64,000 nucleotides of DNA from Lysinibacillus irui (GTDB lineage Bacteria; Bacillota; Bacilli; Bacillales_A; Planococcaceae), in contig NZ_CP113527.1 in assembly GCF_028877475.1 (NCBI RefSeq), forward strand, positions 2,287,501 to 2,351,500, in the 5' to 3' direction. Below are positions 21,353-30,639 of the stretch, piece after piece; position 1 is the stretch's first letter, and each line of letters begins with the position of its first letter. Made by a program: the position numbers and the translations under genes. Under the pieces are notes generated by a model. It was not told the origin of the DNA, searched no databases, and saw only the letters and a list, made by a program, of their open reading frames with translations.

Positions 21353-22798
21353 TTAAATCATTAATTGTTCATTTTTAAATTTATGACTAGTGGCAAGACT
21401 CACCATAACAAAAATAATGAAGGATGCCACAATTGGCAGCGTGACTGTATGCATACCAAAGATGGAAGGATAGAAGCGATCAATGACAATGTACAGGGAC
21501 ATGCCTGTAATCATCGAAGCAATTGCACCATATTTGTTCGCCTTCTTCCAATACAATCCTAGGACCACGGTCCAAATAAAGACTGCCTCCAGCCCACCAA
21601 AGGCAAATAAATTCAACCATACTAATAAGTCTGGTGGATTTAGGGCAAAGATAATGACCGCTAATCCAATGACCGTTGTGACAATAAAGCTTGCACGCTT
21701 AATTTCTGCATCACTTGCTTTTGGCTTCATGTAATTTAAATAGATGTCTTTCACAACTGTGGAGCTAACAAGCATGAGCAGTGCATTAACAGTAGACATC
21801 GTAGCGGCCATCGGTGCAGCTAATACAATCCCTGCTAAAAATGGCGGTAATACCTTCAACGTTAGAAGTGGCATCACTTTATCCCCAATATCAATACCAG
21901 GTAGGACAGGTCGAGCTAATACACCAATTAAATGCATACCAAACATGATTGTCCCAATCGCAATCGTACCTATAATGATGGCTAAATGCATACTTTTTGA
22001 ATCTTTATAGCTCATCGCACGAACTGCTATTTGTGGGAGTCCTACGACACCCACACCGATTAAAATCCAAAATGTCGAGACATAAAGTGGTGTTAAATCT
22101 CCCTGTGCGCCAAAGGGTGATACAAAATCCGGATTTTCAGCGACTAGTGAGGTCATAATATTATCGATACCACCACCTGCAATAATTGTGCCAATTAATA
22201 AAATAACTGTACCAATAACCATAATCGTGCCCTGGACTGTATCCGTTAAAGCTACTGCTCGGAAACCTCCAATAATAACATACACTAACACCGAAATAGC
22301 AAAAATAAACAGTGCCGTTGTGTAGCTTAAGCCTGTCAAAGATTCAATTAAACGTGCGCCCCCGACCCATTGTGCCATCATCGCAGAAAATAAAAAGACA
22401 ATAATACTGATGGCGGATAAAATCACTATGACATGGCTTTTGTAGCGCTCTCGTAAAAAGTCAATTAATGTGATGGCCTGGTAACGACGAGCTATGATAG
22501 CGAATTTTTTACCTAAAATCATGAGGACAAAATAACCCGCCGGAAGCTGTGCCATCGCGAGTAATACCCAGCCAAGGCCTTTTGTATAGGCTACACCTGG
22601 CCCACCGATAAAACTACTTGCACTACCATATGTAGCAATCATCGTCATCGCTAGAATGAAGCCACCCATTTCACGACCACCAAGGAAATACTCCTGAAGG
22701 AACGAATTAGAGGAACGGATATGCTTATTAGCCCAAATACCAATCCCAAAAATAATAATTAGAAATAATAGCAAAGGAAATACAACTTGCCAATGCAT
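21353..22798 (-). CDS. panF: Sodium/pantothenate symporter
   Basis: A 481-residue SSS-family carrier of about 13 helices. The N-terminal block FLGGREMGGFILAMTMIATYGSASSF and the following GPGVAYTKGLGWVLL are characteristic of PanF. The gene is preceded by a YhdT-family gene whose stop overlaps its start (ATTAATG), the same pair found in enterobacteria as yhdT-panF. It imports pantothenate, the coenzyme A precursor, with sodium. Confidence 0.9.
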   Translation of the reverse strand: MHWQVVFPLLLFLIIIFGIGIWANKHIRSSNSFLQEYFLGGREMGGFILAMTMIATYGSASSFIGGPGVAYTKGLGWVLLAMAQLPAGYFVLMILGKKFAIIARRYQAITLIDFLRERYKSHVIVILSAISIIVFLFSAMMAQWVGGARLIESLTGLSYTTALFIFAISVLVYVIIGGFRAVALTDTVQGTIMVIGTVILLIGTIIAGGGIDNIMTSLVAENPDFVSPFGAQGDLTPLYVSTFWILIGVGVVGLPQIAVRAMSYKDSKSMHLAIIIGTIAIGTIMFGMHLIGVLARPVLPGIDIGDKVMPLLTLKVLPPFLAGIVLAAPMAATMSTVNALLMLVSSTVVKDIYLNYMKPKASDAEIKRASFIVTTVIGLAVIIFALNPPDLLVWLNLFAFGGLEAVFIWTVVLGLYWKKANKYGAIASMITGMSLYIVIDRFYPSIFGMHTVTLPIVASFIIFVMVSLATSHKFKNEQLMI

Positions 22799-23061
22799 TA
22801 ATGATCCCCCTCCTCATCATCAAATGGTACCTCTTTGAAAAAGAGTTTCATGACAATCCAGATGAGCAGGATCATAAAGCCTGTCCCTGCGATACAGCTA
22901 TAGAAAAACCAGGCAGGAAAACCGAATACATACGAATAATTAGCTGGATCTCCTCCGCCTAATCCATAGGCAAAGCCAAACCAAATCGCAAAGTTGACAA
23001 TGACTAGTCCAATCCCAATAAGCGCCTCTCGATGCGCTATTTTAAAGCGTTGATCTTTCAC
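22798..23061 (-). CDS. yhdT: YhdT-family membrane protein (DUF997)
   Basis: An 87-residue protein with two hydrophobic segments (about residues 13-31 and 47-70). It matches YhdT/DUF997 proteins in length and in the ALIGIGLVIVNFAIWFGFAYGLG start and the PAWFFYSCIAGTGFM second helix. Family members are the small partners of PanF. It overlaps panF by one base and so is translationally coupled. Its exact role is not known. Confidence 0.85.
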   Translation of the reverse strand: MKDQRFKIAHREALIGIGLVIVNFAIWFGFAYGLGGGDPANYSYVFGFPAWFFYSCIAGTGFMILLIWIVMKLFFKEVPFDDEEGDH

Positions 23062-23225
23062 ATGACAATCCCCCTAACCTACTCTATTTTACTGATATGT
23101 TGGTCTGATGGGAAGTGTAAGAAACGTTTTTTATCCTATGTAGTCTCGAAGCTATCAATACTTTTGGATTTTTCAATAGGGTTCCAGCAAACACCCAATC
23201 GTCAATAACGAAATTCAACCGCTCT

Positions 23226-23270
23226 AAAAAATAAAAACCCTCGTCTATCGAATGAGACGAAGGTTTTTAG
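23226..23270 (-). terminator. Terminator of the liv/KASIII operon
   Basis: On the minus strand AAAACCTTCGTCT pairs with AGACGAGGGTTTT and is followed by further T residues, 14 bases past the last gene. Confidence 0.8.
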
Positions 23271-23283
23271 GAATGGTATTTGC

Positions 23284-23838
23284 TTATGACGGACGTTTTT
23301 CCCAAGGCTCCATCGTTCCCACAGTATGGAGTAACCGATCATGCTGAATGGAATCAATGACACCTTGTGATATTTCCTCATTTGTAAGCCACCTTGAATG
23401 ACTATCTTCAATTTTAAAGCCAAGTTGAACTTGATGGTATTGTAGGGCATCAAGTTTATCGATTTGCCCTTTAGCTTCAATAAGATTTGCACGACTCCCC
23501 AAGACATGAAACAGTTTCCATGATCCGCCTTGCCATTGTGAAATTTCACTTGCTATGCGCTCTAATGTACTATCAGCATATGAATGAATCCAAGCAATTA
23601 CTAATTCAATAGGTCCATTTTGCTTCATCGTTTCTCGTATTTTCTTTAATAACAAGGATTCATCCCGATAATCTACTAACAAAGGGGTTATCATGGATGA
23701 GTTAGTAGCCTTGTTTAGCAAACGTTCCATCCGATGGGCATTCCGTCCAATGACTGAAACATGATAACCATTATTCACTAACCATAGGGATGTGTTAGCT
23801 AACATCCCTGTTCCACCAATAACTAATGCATGTGTCAT
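23284..23838 (-). CDS. Short-chain dehydrogenase-like Rossmann protein
   Basis: A 184-residue protein starting with a clear nucleotide-binding fold, VIGGTGMLANTSLWLVNNGYHVSVIGRN. It is shorter than classical SDR enzymes (about 250) and the YxxxK catalytic pair is not evident: only the Rossmann half plus IAWIHSYADSTL and a short C-terminal part are seen. The ATG at 23838 has a GAGGGA ribosome binding site; the ORF can extend by five codons. It lies 59 bases after the acyl-CoA ligase and before the terminator, so it is probably the last gene of that operon. Function unassigned. Confidence 0.65.
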   Translation of the reverse strand: MTHALVIGGTGMLANTSLWLVNNGYHVSVIGRNAHRMERLLNKATNSSMITPLLVDYRDESLLLKKIRETMKQNGPIELVIAWIHSYADSTLERIASEISQWQGGSWKLFHVLGSRANLIEAKGQIDKLDALQYHQVQLGFKIEDSHSRWLTNEEISQGVIDSIQHDRLLHTVGTMEPWEKRPS

Positions 23839-23897
23839 CCATTTATCCCTCACTTCATTAAGATTTAAAGAAATGTGAGAGTCGCTAAGCTACTTAT

Positions 23898-25376
23898 TTA
23901 CTTACAGTTCGGTGTATCGACAAGTAGTTGCAATGCCTTTTTATCAATTTTGCCAACACTTGTTTTAGGTAATTCATCTAGGAAAATGATTTGTTTTGGA
24001 ATTTTATAGCGTCCTAATTGCTGGTGACATAGCTCATTGAGTTCATCTAAAACAGCAGTAGTTTGGTTTTGACAGACAATAAAAGCTGTTACAATCTCAC
24101 CCCAATAGTCATCCTCTACTCCAATCACGGCAACCTCCTGTACATGCGGATGCTGTAATAGGCATTGCTCCACTTCCTGCGGATAAATATTTTCGCCGCC
24201 CGAAATGATCATTTCCTTTCTACGTCCCACGATATAGAAGTCACCATCTTCATCCATCATGGCTAAATCGCCTGTTTTTAACCAGCCATCTTGCAGGATA
24301 TTGGCAGTTTCCTGCTTGTTATTCCAGTAAAATCGAAACATATGCTTTCCTTTTACGAAGAGCTCTCCGACTTCACGAGGTGCACAGCTTTGCCCTGCGG
24401 GGTTGATGATTTTAGCCTCGTTAAATTGCATGCTCTTTCCGACAGCCCCTTTTTTCGCGTAAGCATGCTCTCTAGCTATATAAAAATTATTAGGTCCTGC
24501 TTCGGTTAAACCGTAGCCTTCTTTAAAAAATAGCCCCTTCTTGTAAAAGGCATCATAAATAGGATGAGGACATGGTGCACCGCCTGATAAAAATACTTTC
24601 ATCGAAGGAAATTGATTTTCCTGAAAGTACTTCGTAGCAATCATCGCTTGATACATCGTTGGCACAAAAAGGGAAATGGTCGTTTTGTATTGATTCGTTG
24701 CTTGCAGCGCTGTTTCTGCTTCAAATTTATCGCCAATGATGACCGTCCCACCAGCCATGAGTAATGGTATACATAATGCATTTAAACCACCTGTATGAAA
24801 CATCGGCATATAATTTAATGTACGGTCTTGAGCATGTAAACCCCAGCTAATAATTGTATTCATGGCGTTCCAATTCACCGATTGAAAGGAAAGCACAACC
24901 CCTTTTGGTCGCCCTGTAGTACCTCCCGTATAAATCATTAACCATGGATCGTCCATGTCCACTGCTTGCCTTCTTGGTACCGTATCCTTCTCTTGCTCGA
25001 TGCTCTGAAGAGGAAACATCTTTTCTAGTGTCAAGGGACAAGAACCTTCCTCATCATACAACAGAATAGAAGGGGTAGCATCCTGCAAAATTTGTGTTAA
25101 TTCCTCTTTACTCAAACGCCAATTTAACGGCACATAGATAAGTCCACGTAGCCCACAAGCAAATAAAACAGCAAACAATTGTATGTGATTTTTTGCAAAA
25201 ACAGCGACTCTACTTCCTTTTTGTAGCTGCTGACGCTCAAAAAAATGACTCCATTTACCAATTTCCTCAGATAATTGCTGATAGGTCCACTGCTCTTCTG
25301 TTGCTAAATTAATTAACGCGATGTGATGAGGCGTTAAGGCGGCACGTTTTAAAATCCAAGCTTGCTCGACAAACAT
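23898..25376 (-). CDS. AMP-forming acyl-CoA synthetase
   Basis: A 492-residue member of the ANL adenylate-forming superfamily. It shows the P-loop YTGGTTGRPKG, the A5-type GYGLTEAGP, the hinge KTGDLAMMDEDGDFYIVGRRKEMIISGGENIYPQEVE and the C-terminal catalytic Lys in LPKTSVGKIDKKAL. The enzyme activates a carboxylate to its CoA thioester. The start at 25376 uses a GGGGGTG site and overlaps the 3' end of the reductase by nothing but a short gap-free join. In this operon it would charge the compound imported by the Liv transporter. Its substrate (fatty, branched or aromatic acid) cannot be told from sequence. Confidence 0.88.
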   Translation of the reverse strand: MFVEQAWILKRAALTPHHIALINLATEEQWTYQQLSEEIGKWSHFFERQQLQKGSRVAVFAKNHIQLFAVLFACGLRGLIYVPLNWRLSKEELTQILQDATPSILLYDEEGSCPLTLEKMFPLQSIEQEKDTVPRRQAVDMDDPWLMIYTGGTTGRPKGVVLSFQSVNWNAMNTIISWGLHAQDRTLNYMPMFHTGGLNALCIPLLMAGGTVIIGDKFEAETALQATNQYKTTISLFVPTMYQAMIATKYFQENQFPSMKVFLSGGAPCPHPIYDAFYKKGLFFKEGYGLTEAGPNNFYIAREHAYAKKGAVGKSMQFNEAKIINPAGQSCAPREVGELFVKGKHMFRFYWNNKQETANILQDGWLKTGDLAMMDEDGDFYIVGRRKEMIISGGENIYPQEVEQCLLQHPHVQEVAVIGVEDDYWGEIVTAFIVCQNQTTAVLDELNELCHQQLGRYKIPKQIIFLDELPKTSVGKIDKKALQLLVDTPNCK

Positions 25377-25390
25377 CTTAACACCCCCGA

Positions 25391-26122
25391 TCACATCATG
25401 ATGGCTCCATCCACATGAAGCGTATGACCGTGGACGTAGGAAGCCTCATCAGATGCTAAAAACAAGTAGGCATTGGCAATATCCCGTGGTGTCCCTAATC
25501 GTTGTAAGGGAACGATTGAGCGCATTTGAGCCACAATATTTTCAGGCATCTTTTTGACCATATCCGTTTCTGTAAACCCAGGTGCCACTGCATTGACGTT
25601 GATTCCCTTACGCCCTAATTCCTTTGCCCACGTTTTCGTCATTCCTACAATGGCTGCTTTTGTAGCTGCGTAATTCGTTTGACCAACATTACCGTAAACC
25701 CCACTTACCGATGATGTATTAATTATTTTGCCACCACCAGCTGCCACCATATGGGGGATAACCTCCTGAGTACAATGAAAGACCCCAGTCAGATTAACAT
25801 CGATAACCTGCTGAAATTGGTCCTCTGTCATCTTCGTCAGCATTGCATCTCTTGTAATCCCTGCATTATTCACTAGGATATCAACGCGACCTTTCTGTTC
25901 GATTACCGCTGCTACTAGTTGTTGAACGCTCTCTCTACTTGCTACATCTACTTGTATAAAGGCCACGTTGTCCCCTAGTTGTTCGGCAGCGTGAATCCCT
26001 GCCTGTTCATCATAATCGGCGATAAACACAAATGCTCCTTCTTCAATAAAACGTTCGGTAGCCGCATAACCAATCCCATTTGCGGCGCCAGTGATAATCG
26101 CAACCTTATTGTTTAATCGCAT
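25391..26122 (-). CDS. 3-oxoacyl-ACP/CoA reductase-like SDR
   Basis: A 243-residue classical SDR of the FabG type. The cofactor motif TGAANGIG, the NNAG motif and the Ser-Tyr-Lys triad (NTSSVSG and the YAATKAA segment) are all present. It reduces or oxidises 3-oxoacyl thioesters with NAD(P)H. The start at 26122 follows GGGGGAG; the longer frame from 26137 has none. It overlaps the upstream alpha/beta hydrolase gene by 17 bases. Being outside a fab locus and inside an acyl-CoA ligase operon suggests a catabolic or specialised role. Confidence 0.87.
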   Translation of the reverse strand: MRLNNKVAIITGAANGIGYAATERFIEEGAFVFIADYDEQAGIHAAEQLGDNVAFIQVDVASRESVQQLVAAVIEQKGRVDILVNNAGITRDAMLTKMTEDQFQQVIDVNLTGVFHCTQEVIPHMVAAGGGKIINTSSVSGVYGNVGQTNYAATKAAIVGMTKTWAKELGRKGINVNAVAPGFTETDMVKKMPENIVAQMRSIVPLQRLGTPRDIANAYLFLASDEASYVHGHTLHVDGAIMM

Positions 26123-27017
26123 GATTTCTCCCCCCAATTTCTAAAAAAGCCTCGATTTCGGCTGTTAGCTGTGCTAAATCATCGATCAGTGGGGAATGCC
26201 CACAATTTTTTAAACTAACGAACTGTGTCTCCTTGCCTAAATCATGTAGCAATTCTGCATTCATTTCCTCTGTAATGACCAAATCCCGATCCCCTCGCAA
26301 TACTAAAATCGGAATATGGAGTAGGAGGGCTTCTTGAGAGCCTTTTGCAATCTCATTGTCAATAGCACTCATATTAAACGTATTGAGTGCATGGTACACT
26401 TCTGCTAAATTCCGTTGTGTCAGCATATCCTCTATATATTCTTGATATTTTTCTGCGTTCGGCTGTCGATGGGTATAAATTAATGCATTCCATATAGACT
26501 GTAAGCCTTCACCATTTTTTGTATCATAGAAGCCTTGAACAAGCTTTGTTTTGGATGTATCAATCAACACTTCTTCATAGCTATAGGCTCTTTTAAAGGA
26601 TGCTGGATTGCCTGTTCCTAAATCCGTGTAGAATGGATAACCACGTGTTGAAGCGGAAGCTAGTAAAATCAGTCGTTGACAATGCCCTGGATAATTAGCG
26701 GCAAACTGCATACAGACGGCTCCTCCTGTTGACCAGCCAATCATATCAAAGGTCTGCAATTGCATAGCATCGATAAATAGCTTGACATCATCGCTAAAAT
26801 CTTTAATGGCAGAGATAGGCTTATGATACGATGATCCGCCAAAGCCGCGTAAATCGATTGCATAAATTGTATATTTGTCATCTAAAGCATCCATCAGAAT
26901 ATCCCAATGTTTAGAAGATGTCATATTACCATGAACTAATAGTAAAAGTTGAGCTCCCCCTGAGCGCTTACGATAAGCCATCGTTTCACCATTTGCGAGC
27001 TGAATTGTTTTTAACAT
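26106..27017 (-). CDS. Alpha/beta hydrolase
   Basis: A 303-residue serine hydrolase with nucleophile Ser96 in GWSTGG, the acid in LVLRGDRDLVI and the base in NCGHSP. The oxyanion-side HGNMTSSKHW is near residue 30. Such enzymes hydrolyse thioesters, esters or lactones. It sits 12 bases after the KASIII-like gene. Together with the reductase, ligase and synthase it suggests processing of an acyl substrate, but the bond it cleaves is not known. Confidence 0.85.
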   Translation of the reverse strand: MLKTIQLANGETMAYRKRSGGAQLLLLVHGNMTSSKHWDILMDALDDKYTIYAIDLRGFGGSSYHKPISAIKDFSDDVKLFIDAMQLQTFDMIGWSTGGAVCMQFAANYPGHCQRLILLASASTRGYPFYTDLGTGNPASFKRAYSYEEVLIDTSKTKLVQGFYDTKNGEGLQSIWNALIYTHRQPNAEKYQEYIEDMLTQRNLAEVYHALNTFNMSAIDNEIAKGSQEALLLHIPILVLRGDRDLVITEEMNAELLHDLGKETQFVSLKNCGHSPLIDDLAQLTAEIEAFLEIGGRNHAIKQ

Positions 27018-27029
27018 TCCATTTCCCCC

Positions 27030-28034
27030 TTATCCCCAACGTATTGTGATAGCCCCCCACACATAGCCAATGCCTGCACTAACCAATGTAACAATATCAC
27101 CGTCTTGAATACGCTTTTGCTCCAATGCTAGCTGTAACGACAATAGTTGATCAATCTGCCCGATATGCCCATATTCTTGCAAATAAATCGATTGCTCCTG
27201 CTGTAAACCAAGCTCCGCTAAAATATAATCATGAGCAGACCTCTTCATATGCAGCATCGCTAAATAGTCTAGCTGTGCTTCACTGTATCCACTTTTCGCT
27301 AAAGAGCTGCGAATGACCTTCAAAAAATTCCGTAAAGATTTCTGTTCTAAGCGCTCTTTCATACCAATAGGGTCTAAAACGTCAAGCTGATATAAATTTT
27401 CAGTTAAATGGGATGGGGTTAACGGTGTTTTCGTTCCCCCAACCGGAACGACGACATCCTCCGAGAAAGAACCATCTGTCATAATATCAGCCTCTAATAG
27501 CTGGTTTTTATCCTCATTTTTTCGTAATACTATGGCCCCTCCACCAGCCGCCAAATTGTACATAAAACGTGTTCTAGGGTTGCTATAATCGATAAAATCC
27601 ACATTCCGATATCCGCCCGCTAGAAGAATAGTTTGAATACTTTCATCTGCGGCCATTAAGCTTTTTGCTACCTTCAATGCCATAATCGTTGTGCCACAGC
27701 GCAATTGCACATCAAAGGCCCATGCATTGACCGCACCAAGCTCCTCCTGCATTTTGATGGAAGCTGTCCAGAGAGGATATTCCTTATGCTCCTCCCCCAT
27801 ATAAATAACAACATCAATATCTTTAGGATCTATATTTGCCTTTTGAATTGCTTCCTGTGCCGCCCATATCCCCATTTGCACCGTATGATCATGTGCGCCA
27901 GGAATTGGCTTTTCATAAATGCCCATTTTTTGACGAATAATATCCTCAGGAATATTCGAAAGAGCAGCTATTTCTTGCGCTGTCATTTTATTTTGAGGTA
28001 GATAAATACCTGTACTAACAATACCGATTGTCAT
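27030..28034 (-). CDS. 3-oxoacyl-ACP synthase III-like (thiolase superfamily) enzyme
   Basis: A 334-residue protein of the FabH/KASIII family. Cys113 (QLRCGTT) is the nucleophile and His262 (LHMKRSA) fits the first histidine. The third catalytic position, Asn in the GNTSAAS motif of FabH, is replaced here by His290 in EYGHIGQ. The C-terminal GIGYVWGAITI aligns with GGGFTWGSALV. This gives an apparent Cys-His-His set rather than Cys-His-Asn. The enzyme may condense or cleave acyl thioesters. Its start overlaps the livM stop (ATGA), so it is expressed with the transporter. It is not the housekeeping FabH of the fab operon. Confidence 0.8.
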   Translation of the reverse strand: MTIGIVSTGIYLPQNKMTAQEIAALSNIPEDIIRQKMGIYEKPIPGAHDHTVQMGIWAAQEAIQKANIDPKDIDVVIYMGEEHKEYPLWTASIKMQEELGAVNAWAFDVQLRCGTTIMALKVAKSLMAADESIQTILLAGGYRNVDFIDYSNPRTRFMYNLAAGGGAIVLRKNEDKNQLLEADIMTDGSFSEDVVVPVGGTKTPLTPSHLTENLYQLDVLDPIGMKERLEQKSLRNFLKVIRSSLAKSGYSEAQLDYLAMLHMKRSAHDYILAELGLQQEQSIYLQEYGHIGQIDQLLSLQLALEQKRIQDGDIVTLVSAGIGYVWGAITIRWG

Positions 28035-29047
28035 TCAAATCGCTCCTTTTCCTGTGGCAGGGCAACCGTCGCTTCCTTTTGTTTTAGCTTTCTTCGCCAT
28101 TTCCAAAACAGTAGTTTTAGTGAGCCAATAATGCCCTTTGGGAAAAAGATGACAGCTAAAATATAAAGAATGCCAAAGAAGATAATCCAGCGTTCAAAAA
28201 TTGGATAATCTCGTGCCAAGCCGGATAGAGCGTGCTGAGCATATTCAATGACAGCCGCTCCTAATAATGGTCCGACTAACGTGCCGACCCCACCAATTAT
28301 CGTCATTAAGAGGGCATCGAGTGTAATATCCATTGCCATCACACTTGTATTGACGAAACGCAATGACACTGCATATAAGGAGCCTGCAAAGCTTGCCACT
28401 ATGCCCGCAACAACGGAGGCTATAACTTTATAGTGCAACGTATTAAAGCCTAATGATTTCGTCCGTTGTTCATTTTCTCGTACAGCAATTAAAATGCGAC
28501 CTGTCGGCGAGTTCACAAAACGATAAAGTGCTAAGAAGATGAGCACTAGGCTTGCTAGCACAAAGAAATAAAATGTCATCCGATCTCTAAACATATCGGG
28601 TGCTCGAAAAGTAAAGCCATCATTGCCATACGTGACAGAGCGCCACTTTTCAGCTAATACTAAAAATAATCCTGAAAAAGCAAGCGTAAGCATCGCAAAG
28701 AAATGACTTTTCAGACGCAAGGTCAATAACCCTACTAAAAAACTAATGAACCCTGCCAGAACCATGCCCGTCACTATGGACAGCACAAAGATTAACAGTG
28801 TATTATCGATTTGCTTGAGCATGACTGCGGTCGTATAGGCACCGATGCCAAAAAACATAGCGTGCCCAAATGAGACAATTCCTGTATAGCCTAGTAAAAT
28901 ATCATAGCTCATTGCTAATATCCCAAAAATAAAGATTTGCGTTAGTAAAATGAGCAAAGTTCTCGAATCATTGACAAAAGGAAGAACAATAAAAATTGCT
29001 AGTAAAAGGAAAAAGGCTATATAACGCAAGGATATTTTATTGTTCAT
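28031..29047 (-). CDS. livM: Branched-chain amino acid-type ABC transporter permease LivM
   Basis: A 338-residue membrane protein with about ten helices. The SYDILLGYTGIVSFGHAMFFGIGAYT segment and the later SVVAGIVASFAGSLYAV block are typical of LivM. It pairs with LivH to form the channel. Its start overlaps the livH stop and its stop overlaps the next gene, showing a tightly packed operon. Confidence 0.9.
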   Translation of the reverse strand: MNNKISLRYIAFFLLLAIFIVLPFVNDSRTLLILLTQIFIFGILAMSYDILLGYTGIVSFGHAMFFGIGAYTTAVMLKQIDNTLLIFVLSIVTGMVLAGFISFLVGLLTLRLKSHFFAMLTLAFSGLFLVLAEKWRSVTYGNDGFTFRAPDMFRDRMTFYFFVLASLVLIFLALYRFVNSPTGRILIAVRENEQRTKSLGFNTLHYKVIASVVAGIVASFAGSLYAVSLRFVNTSVMAMDITLDALLMTIIGGVGTLVGPLLGAAVIEYAQHALSGLARDYPIFERWIIFFGILYILAVIFFPKGIIGSLKLLFWKWRRKLKQKEATVALPQEKERFE

Positions 29048-29916
29048 GATGTTCGCTCCCTTCGCATCGCGAACAGCCCCTGTGGACGGAAAATTAACAC
29101 GATGGCCATGAGAATCATATTGACTGCTAGTGACAAGACAGGCACATAATAAGCCATAAAGCTACCCGCAAGCCCTACTAAAATAGCTGCAAGCAAAGAG
29201 CCCGAAAAACTACCCATACCGCCAATGACCACTACAATAAAGCCTAAAATGGCATACTCCATGCCCATTTCTGCGTAAATAACTCCAGAATAGGGCGCCA
29301 TCAACATCCCACTAAGTGCCGCCAACGCTGCGCCCACCATAAAAACATATAAAAATACACGCTTAATATGAATACCAAGGGCCTGTGCCATTTCCTTATC
29401 CTGTACACCTGCACGAACGATTAATCCAATCTTTGTACGCTTCAGCATGTATTGGAAAATACCAAAAATAACGAAACCTATCACAATGATAAATAAACGA
29501 TATTTAATAATAATAACATCACCAATTTCCCAGCTACCCGCTAAATAACTAGGTGTTTTTACCGCAACACCATTTGGGCCAAAGACCACTTTAATGAGTT
29601 CCTGTAGCACAAGCATTAGCCCCAGGGTAATTAAAATTTGCTGAATATGATTGCCATAAACGGGCGTAATAATAATTTTCTCTGTGATTAATCCAAGTAA
29701 CGCACCCGTCACAATCGCCCCAAGAATTCCAATAAGGAAACTTTCCGTAAACATATAAATAAAAATTCCCGCATAGGCGCCCCAAACAAATAACCCACCA
29801 TGCGCAAAGTTCAACACATCCATTAAGCCAAAAATTAACGTCAAGCCTGCTGCTAGTAAAAAAATCAGCATCCCCGTTGCCAAGCCATTAATGATTAAAT
29901 TGACGAAAAGCTCCAA
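29044..29916 (-). CDS. livH: Branched-chain amino acid-type ABC transporter permease LivH
   Basis: A 290-residue membrane protein with about eight helices, including the family blocks LTLIFGLMDVLNFAHGGLFVWGAY and GIVVRAGVQD-like segment LIVRAGVQDKEMAQALGI. It forms the translocation pore with LivM. It is translationally coupled to livM (ATGA) and follows livF by 15 bases. Confidence 0.9.
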   Translation of the reverse strand: MELFVNLIINGLATGMLIFLLAAGLTLIFGLMDVLNFAHGGLFVWGAYAGIFIYMFTESFLIGILGAIVTGALLGLITEKIIITPVYGNHIQQILITLGLMLVLQELIKVVFGPNGVAVKTPSYLAGSWEIGDVIIIKYRLFIIVIGFVIFGIFQYMLKRTKIGLIVRAGVQDKEMAQALGIHIKRVFLYVFMVGAALAALSGMLMAPYSGVIYAEMGMEYAILGFIVVVIGGMGSFSGSLLAAILVGLAGSFMAYYVPVLSLAVNMILMAIVLIFRPQGLFAMRRERTS

Positions 29917-29931
29917 AGATGGTCACCCCCT

Positions 29932-30639
29932 TCATCCAATTCCAAGATATTTCCGCTTTAGTTCTTCATTATGAATGAGATCCTTCATATGGCCCGAATG
30001 CACGGTCCTGCCATCATCTATTAAGGTGTAGGTATCACCAATCCGACTAGCCATGATAAAGTTTTGCTCCACGAGGACAATGGACGTTTTCTTTTTCATT
30101 TCCACAATGGCTTCCATTACCTTCTCCACTACAATGGGCGCAAGTCCCTTAGACGGCTCATCAATCAAAATTAATTGACTATCATTGATAAAGGCTCTTG
30201 CCATGGACAGCATTTGCTTTTGACCACCAGACAAATGCCCTCCTGCCTTTTTCCAAAACTTCTTTAAGTCCGGAAATAGCTCAAGCACATACTGCTGCCG
30301 CTCTAATGTCGCAGGATCCTCCTTACGCATTGCTACTTTCATATTTTCCTCAACTGTTAAATCCGCAAAGATCCCTTGATTTTCTGGCACATAGCCAATC
30401 CCTAATTTGGCTACTTTATAGGTTGGGCTTTTTTTAATTGAATGAGAGCGAAAAGCAATGTCTCCCTTTGTCGCCGGCGTTAACCCCATTATCGTTTTCA
30501 GCGTGGTCGTTTTACCTGCCCCATTGCGTCCCAGCAGTACGGTAACCTGCCCCTCCTTCGCTTCAAAATTAACGCCCTGCAAAATATGATATTGACCGAT
30601 ATGTGTATGAACCTCATTTAATGTCAGTAAGGTGGTCAT
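29932..30639 (-). CDS. livF: Branched-chain amino acid-type ABC transporter ATPase LivF
   Basis: A 235-residue ATPase with Walker A GRNGAGKTT, signature LSGGQKQM and Walker B LILIDEPSKGL. The length and GYVPENQGIFADLTVEENM segment are those of LivF. The ATG follows GGAGGGC. It overlaps the livG gene by 26 bases. It works with LivG to energise import. Confidence 0.9.
   Translation of the reverse strand: MTTLLTLNEVHTHIGQYHILQGVNFEAKEGQVTVLLGRNGAGKTTTLKTIMGLTPATKGDIAFRSHSIKKSPTYKVAKLGIGYVPENQGIFADLTVEENMKVAMRKEDPATLERQQYVLELFPDLKKFWKKAGGHLSGGQKQMLSMARAFINDSQLILIDEPSKGLAPIVVEKVMEAIVEMKKKTSIVLVEQNFIMASRIGDTYTLIDDGRTVHSGHMKDLIHNEELKRKYLGIG

Noticed and set aside
23284-28034. OleABCD olefin biosynthesis cluster
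   Set aside because: A KASIII-like enzyme, an alpha/beta hydrolase, an AMP ligase and SDR proteins look similar at first sight. But the reductase is of the short FabG type and not the extended OleD type, the synthase lacks the Cys-His-Asn set of OleA, and a Liv transporter is integrated.
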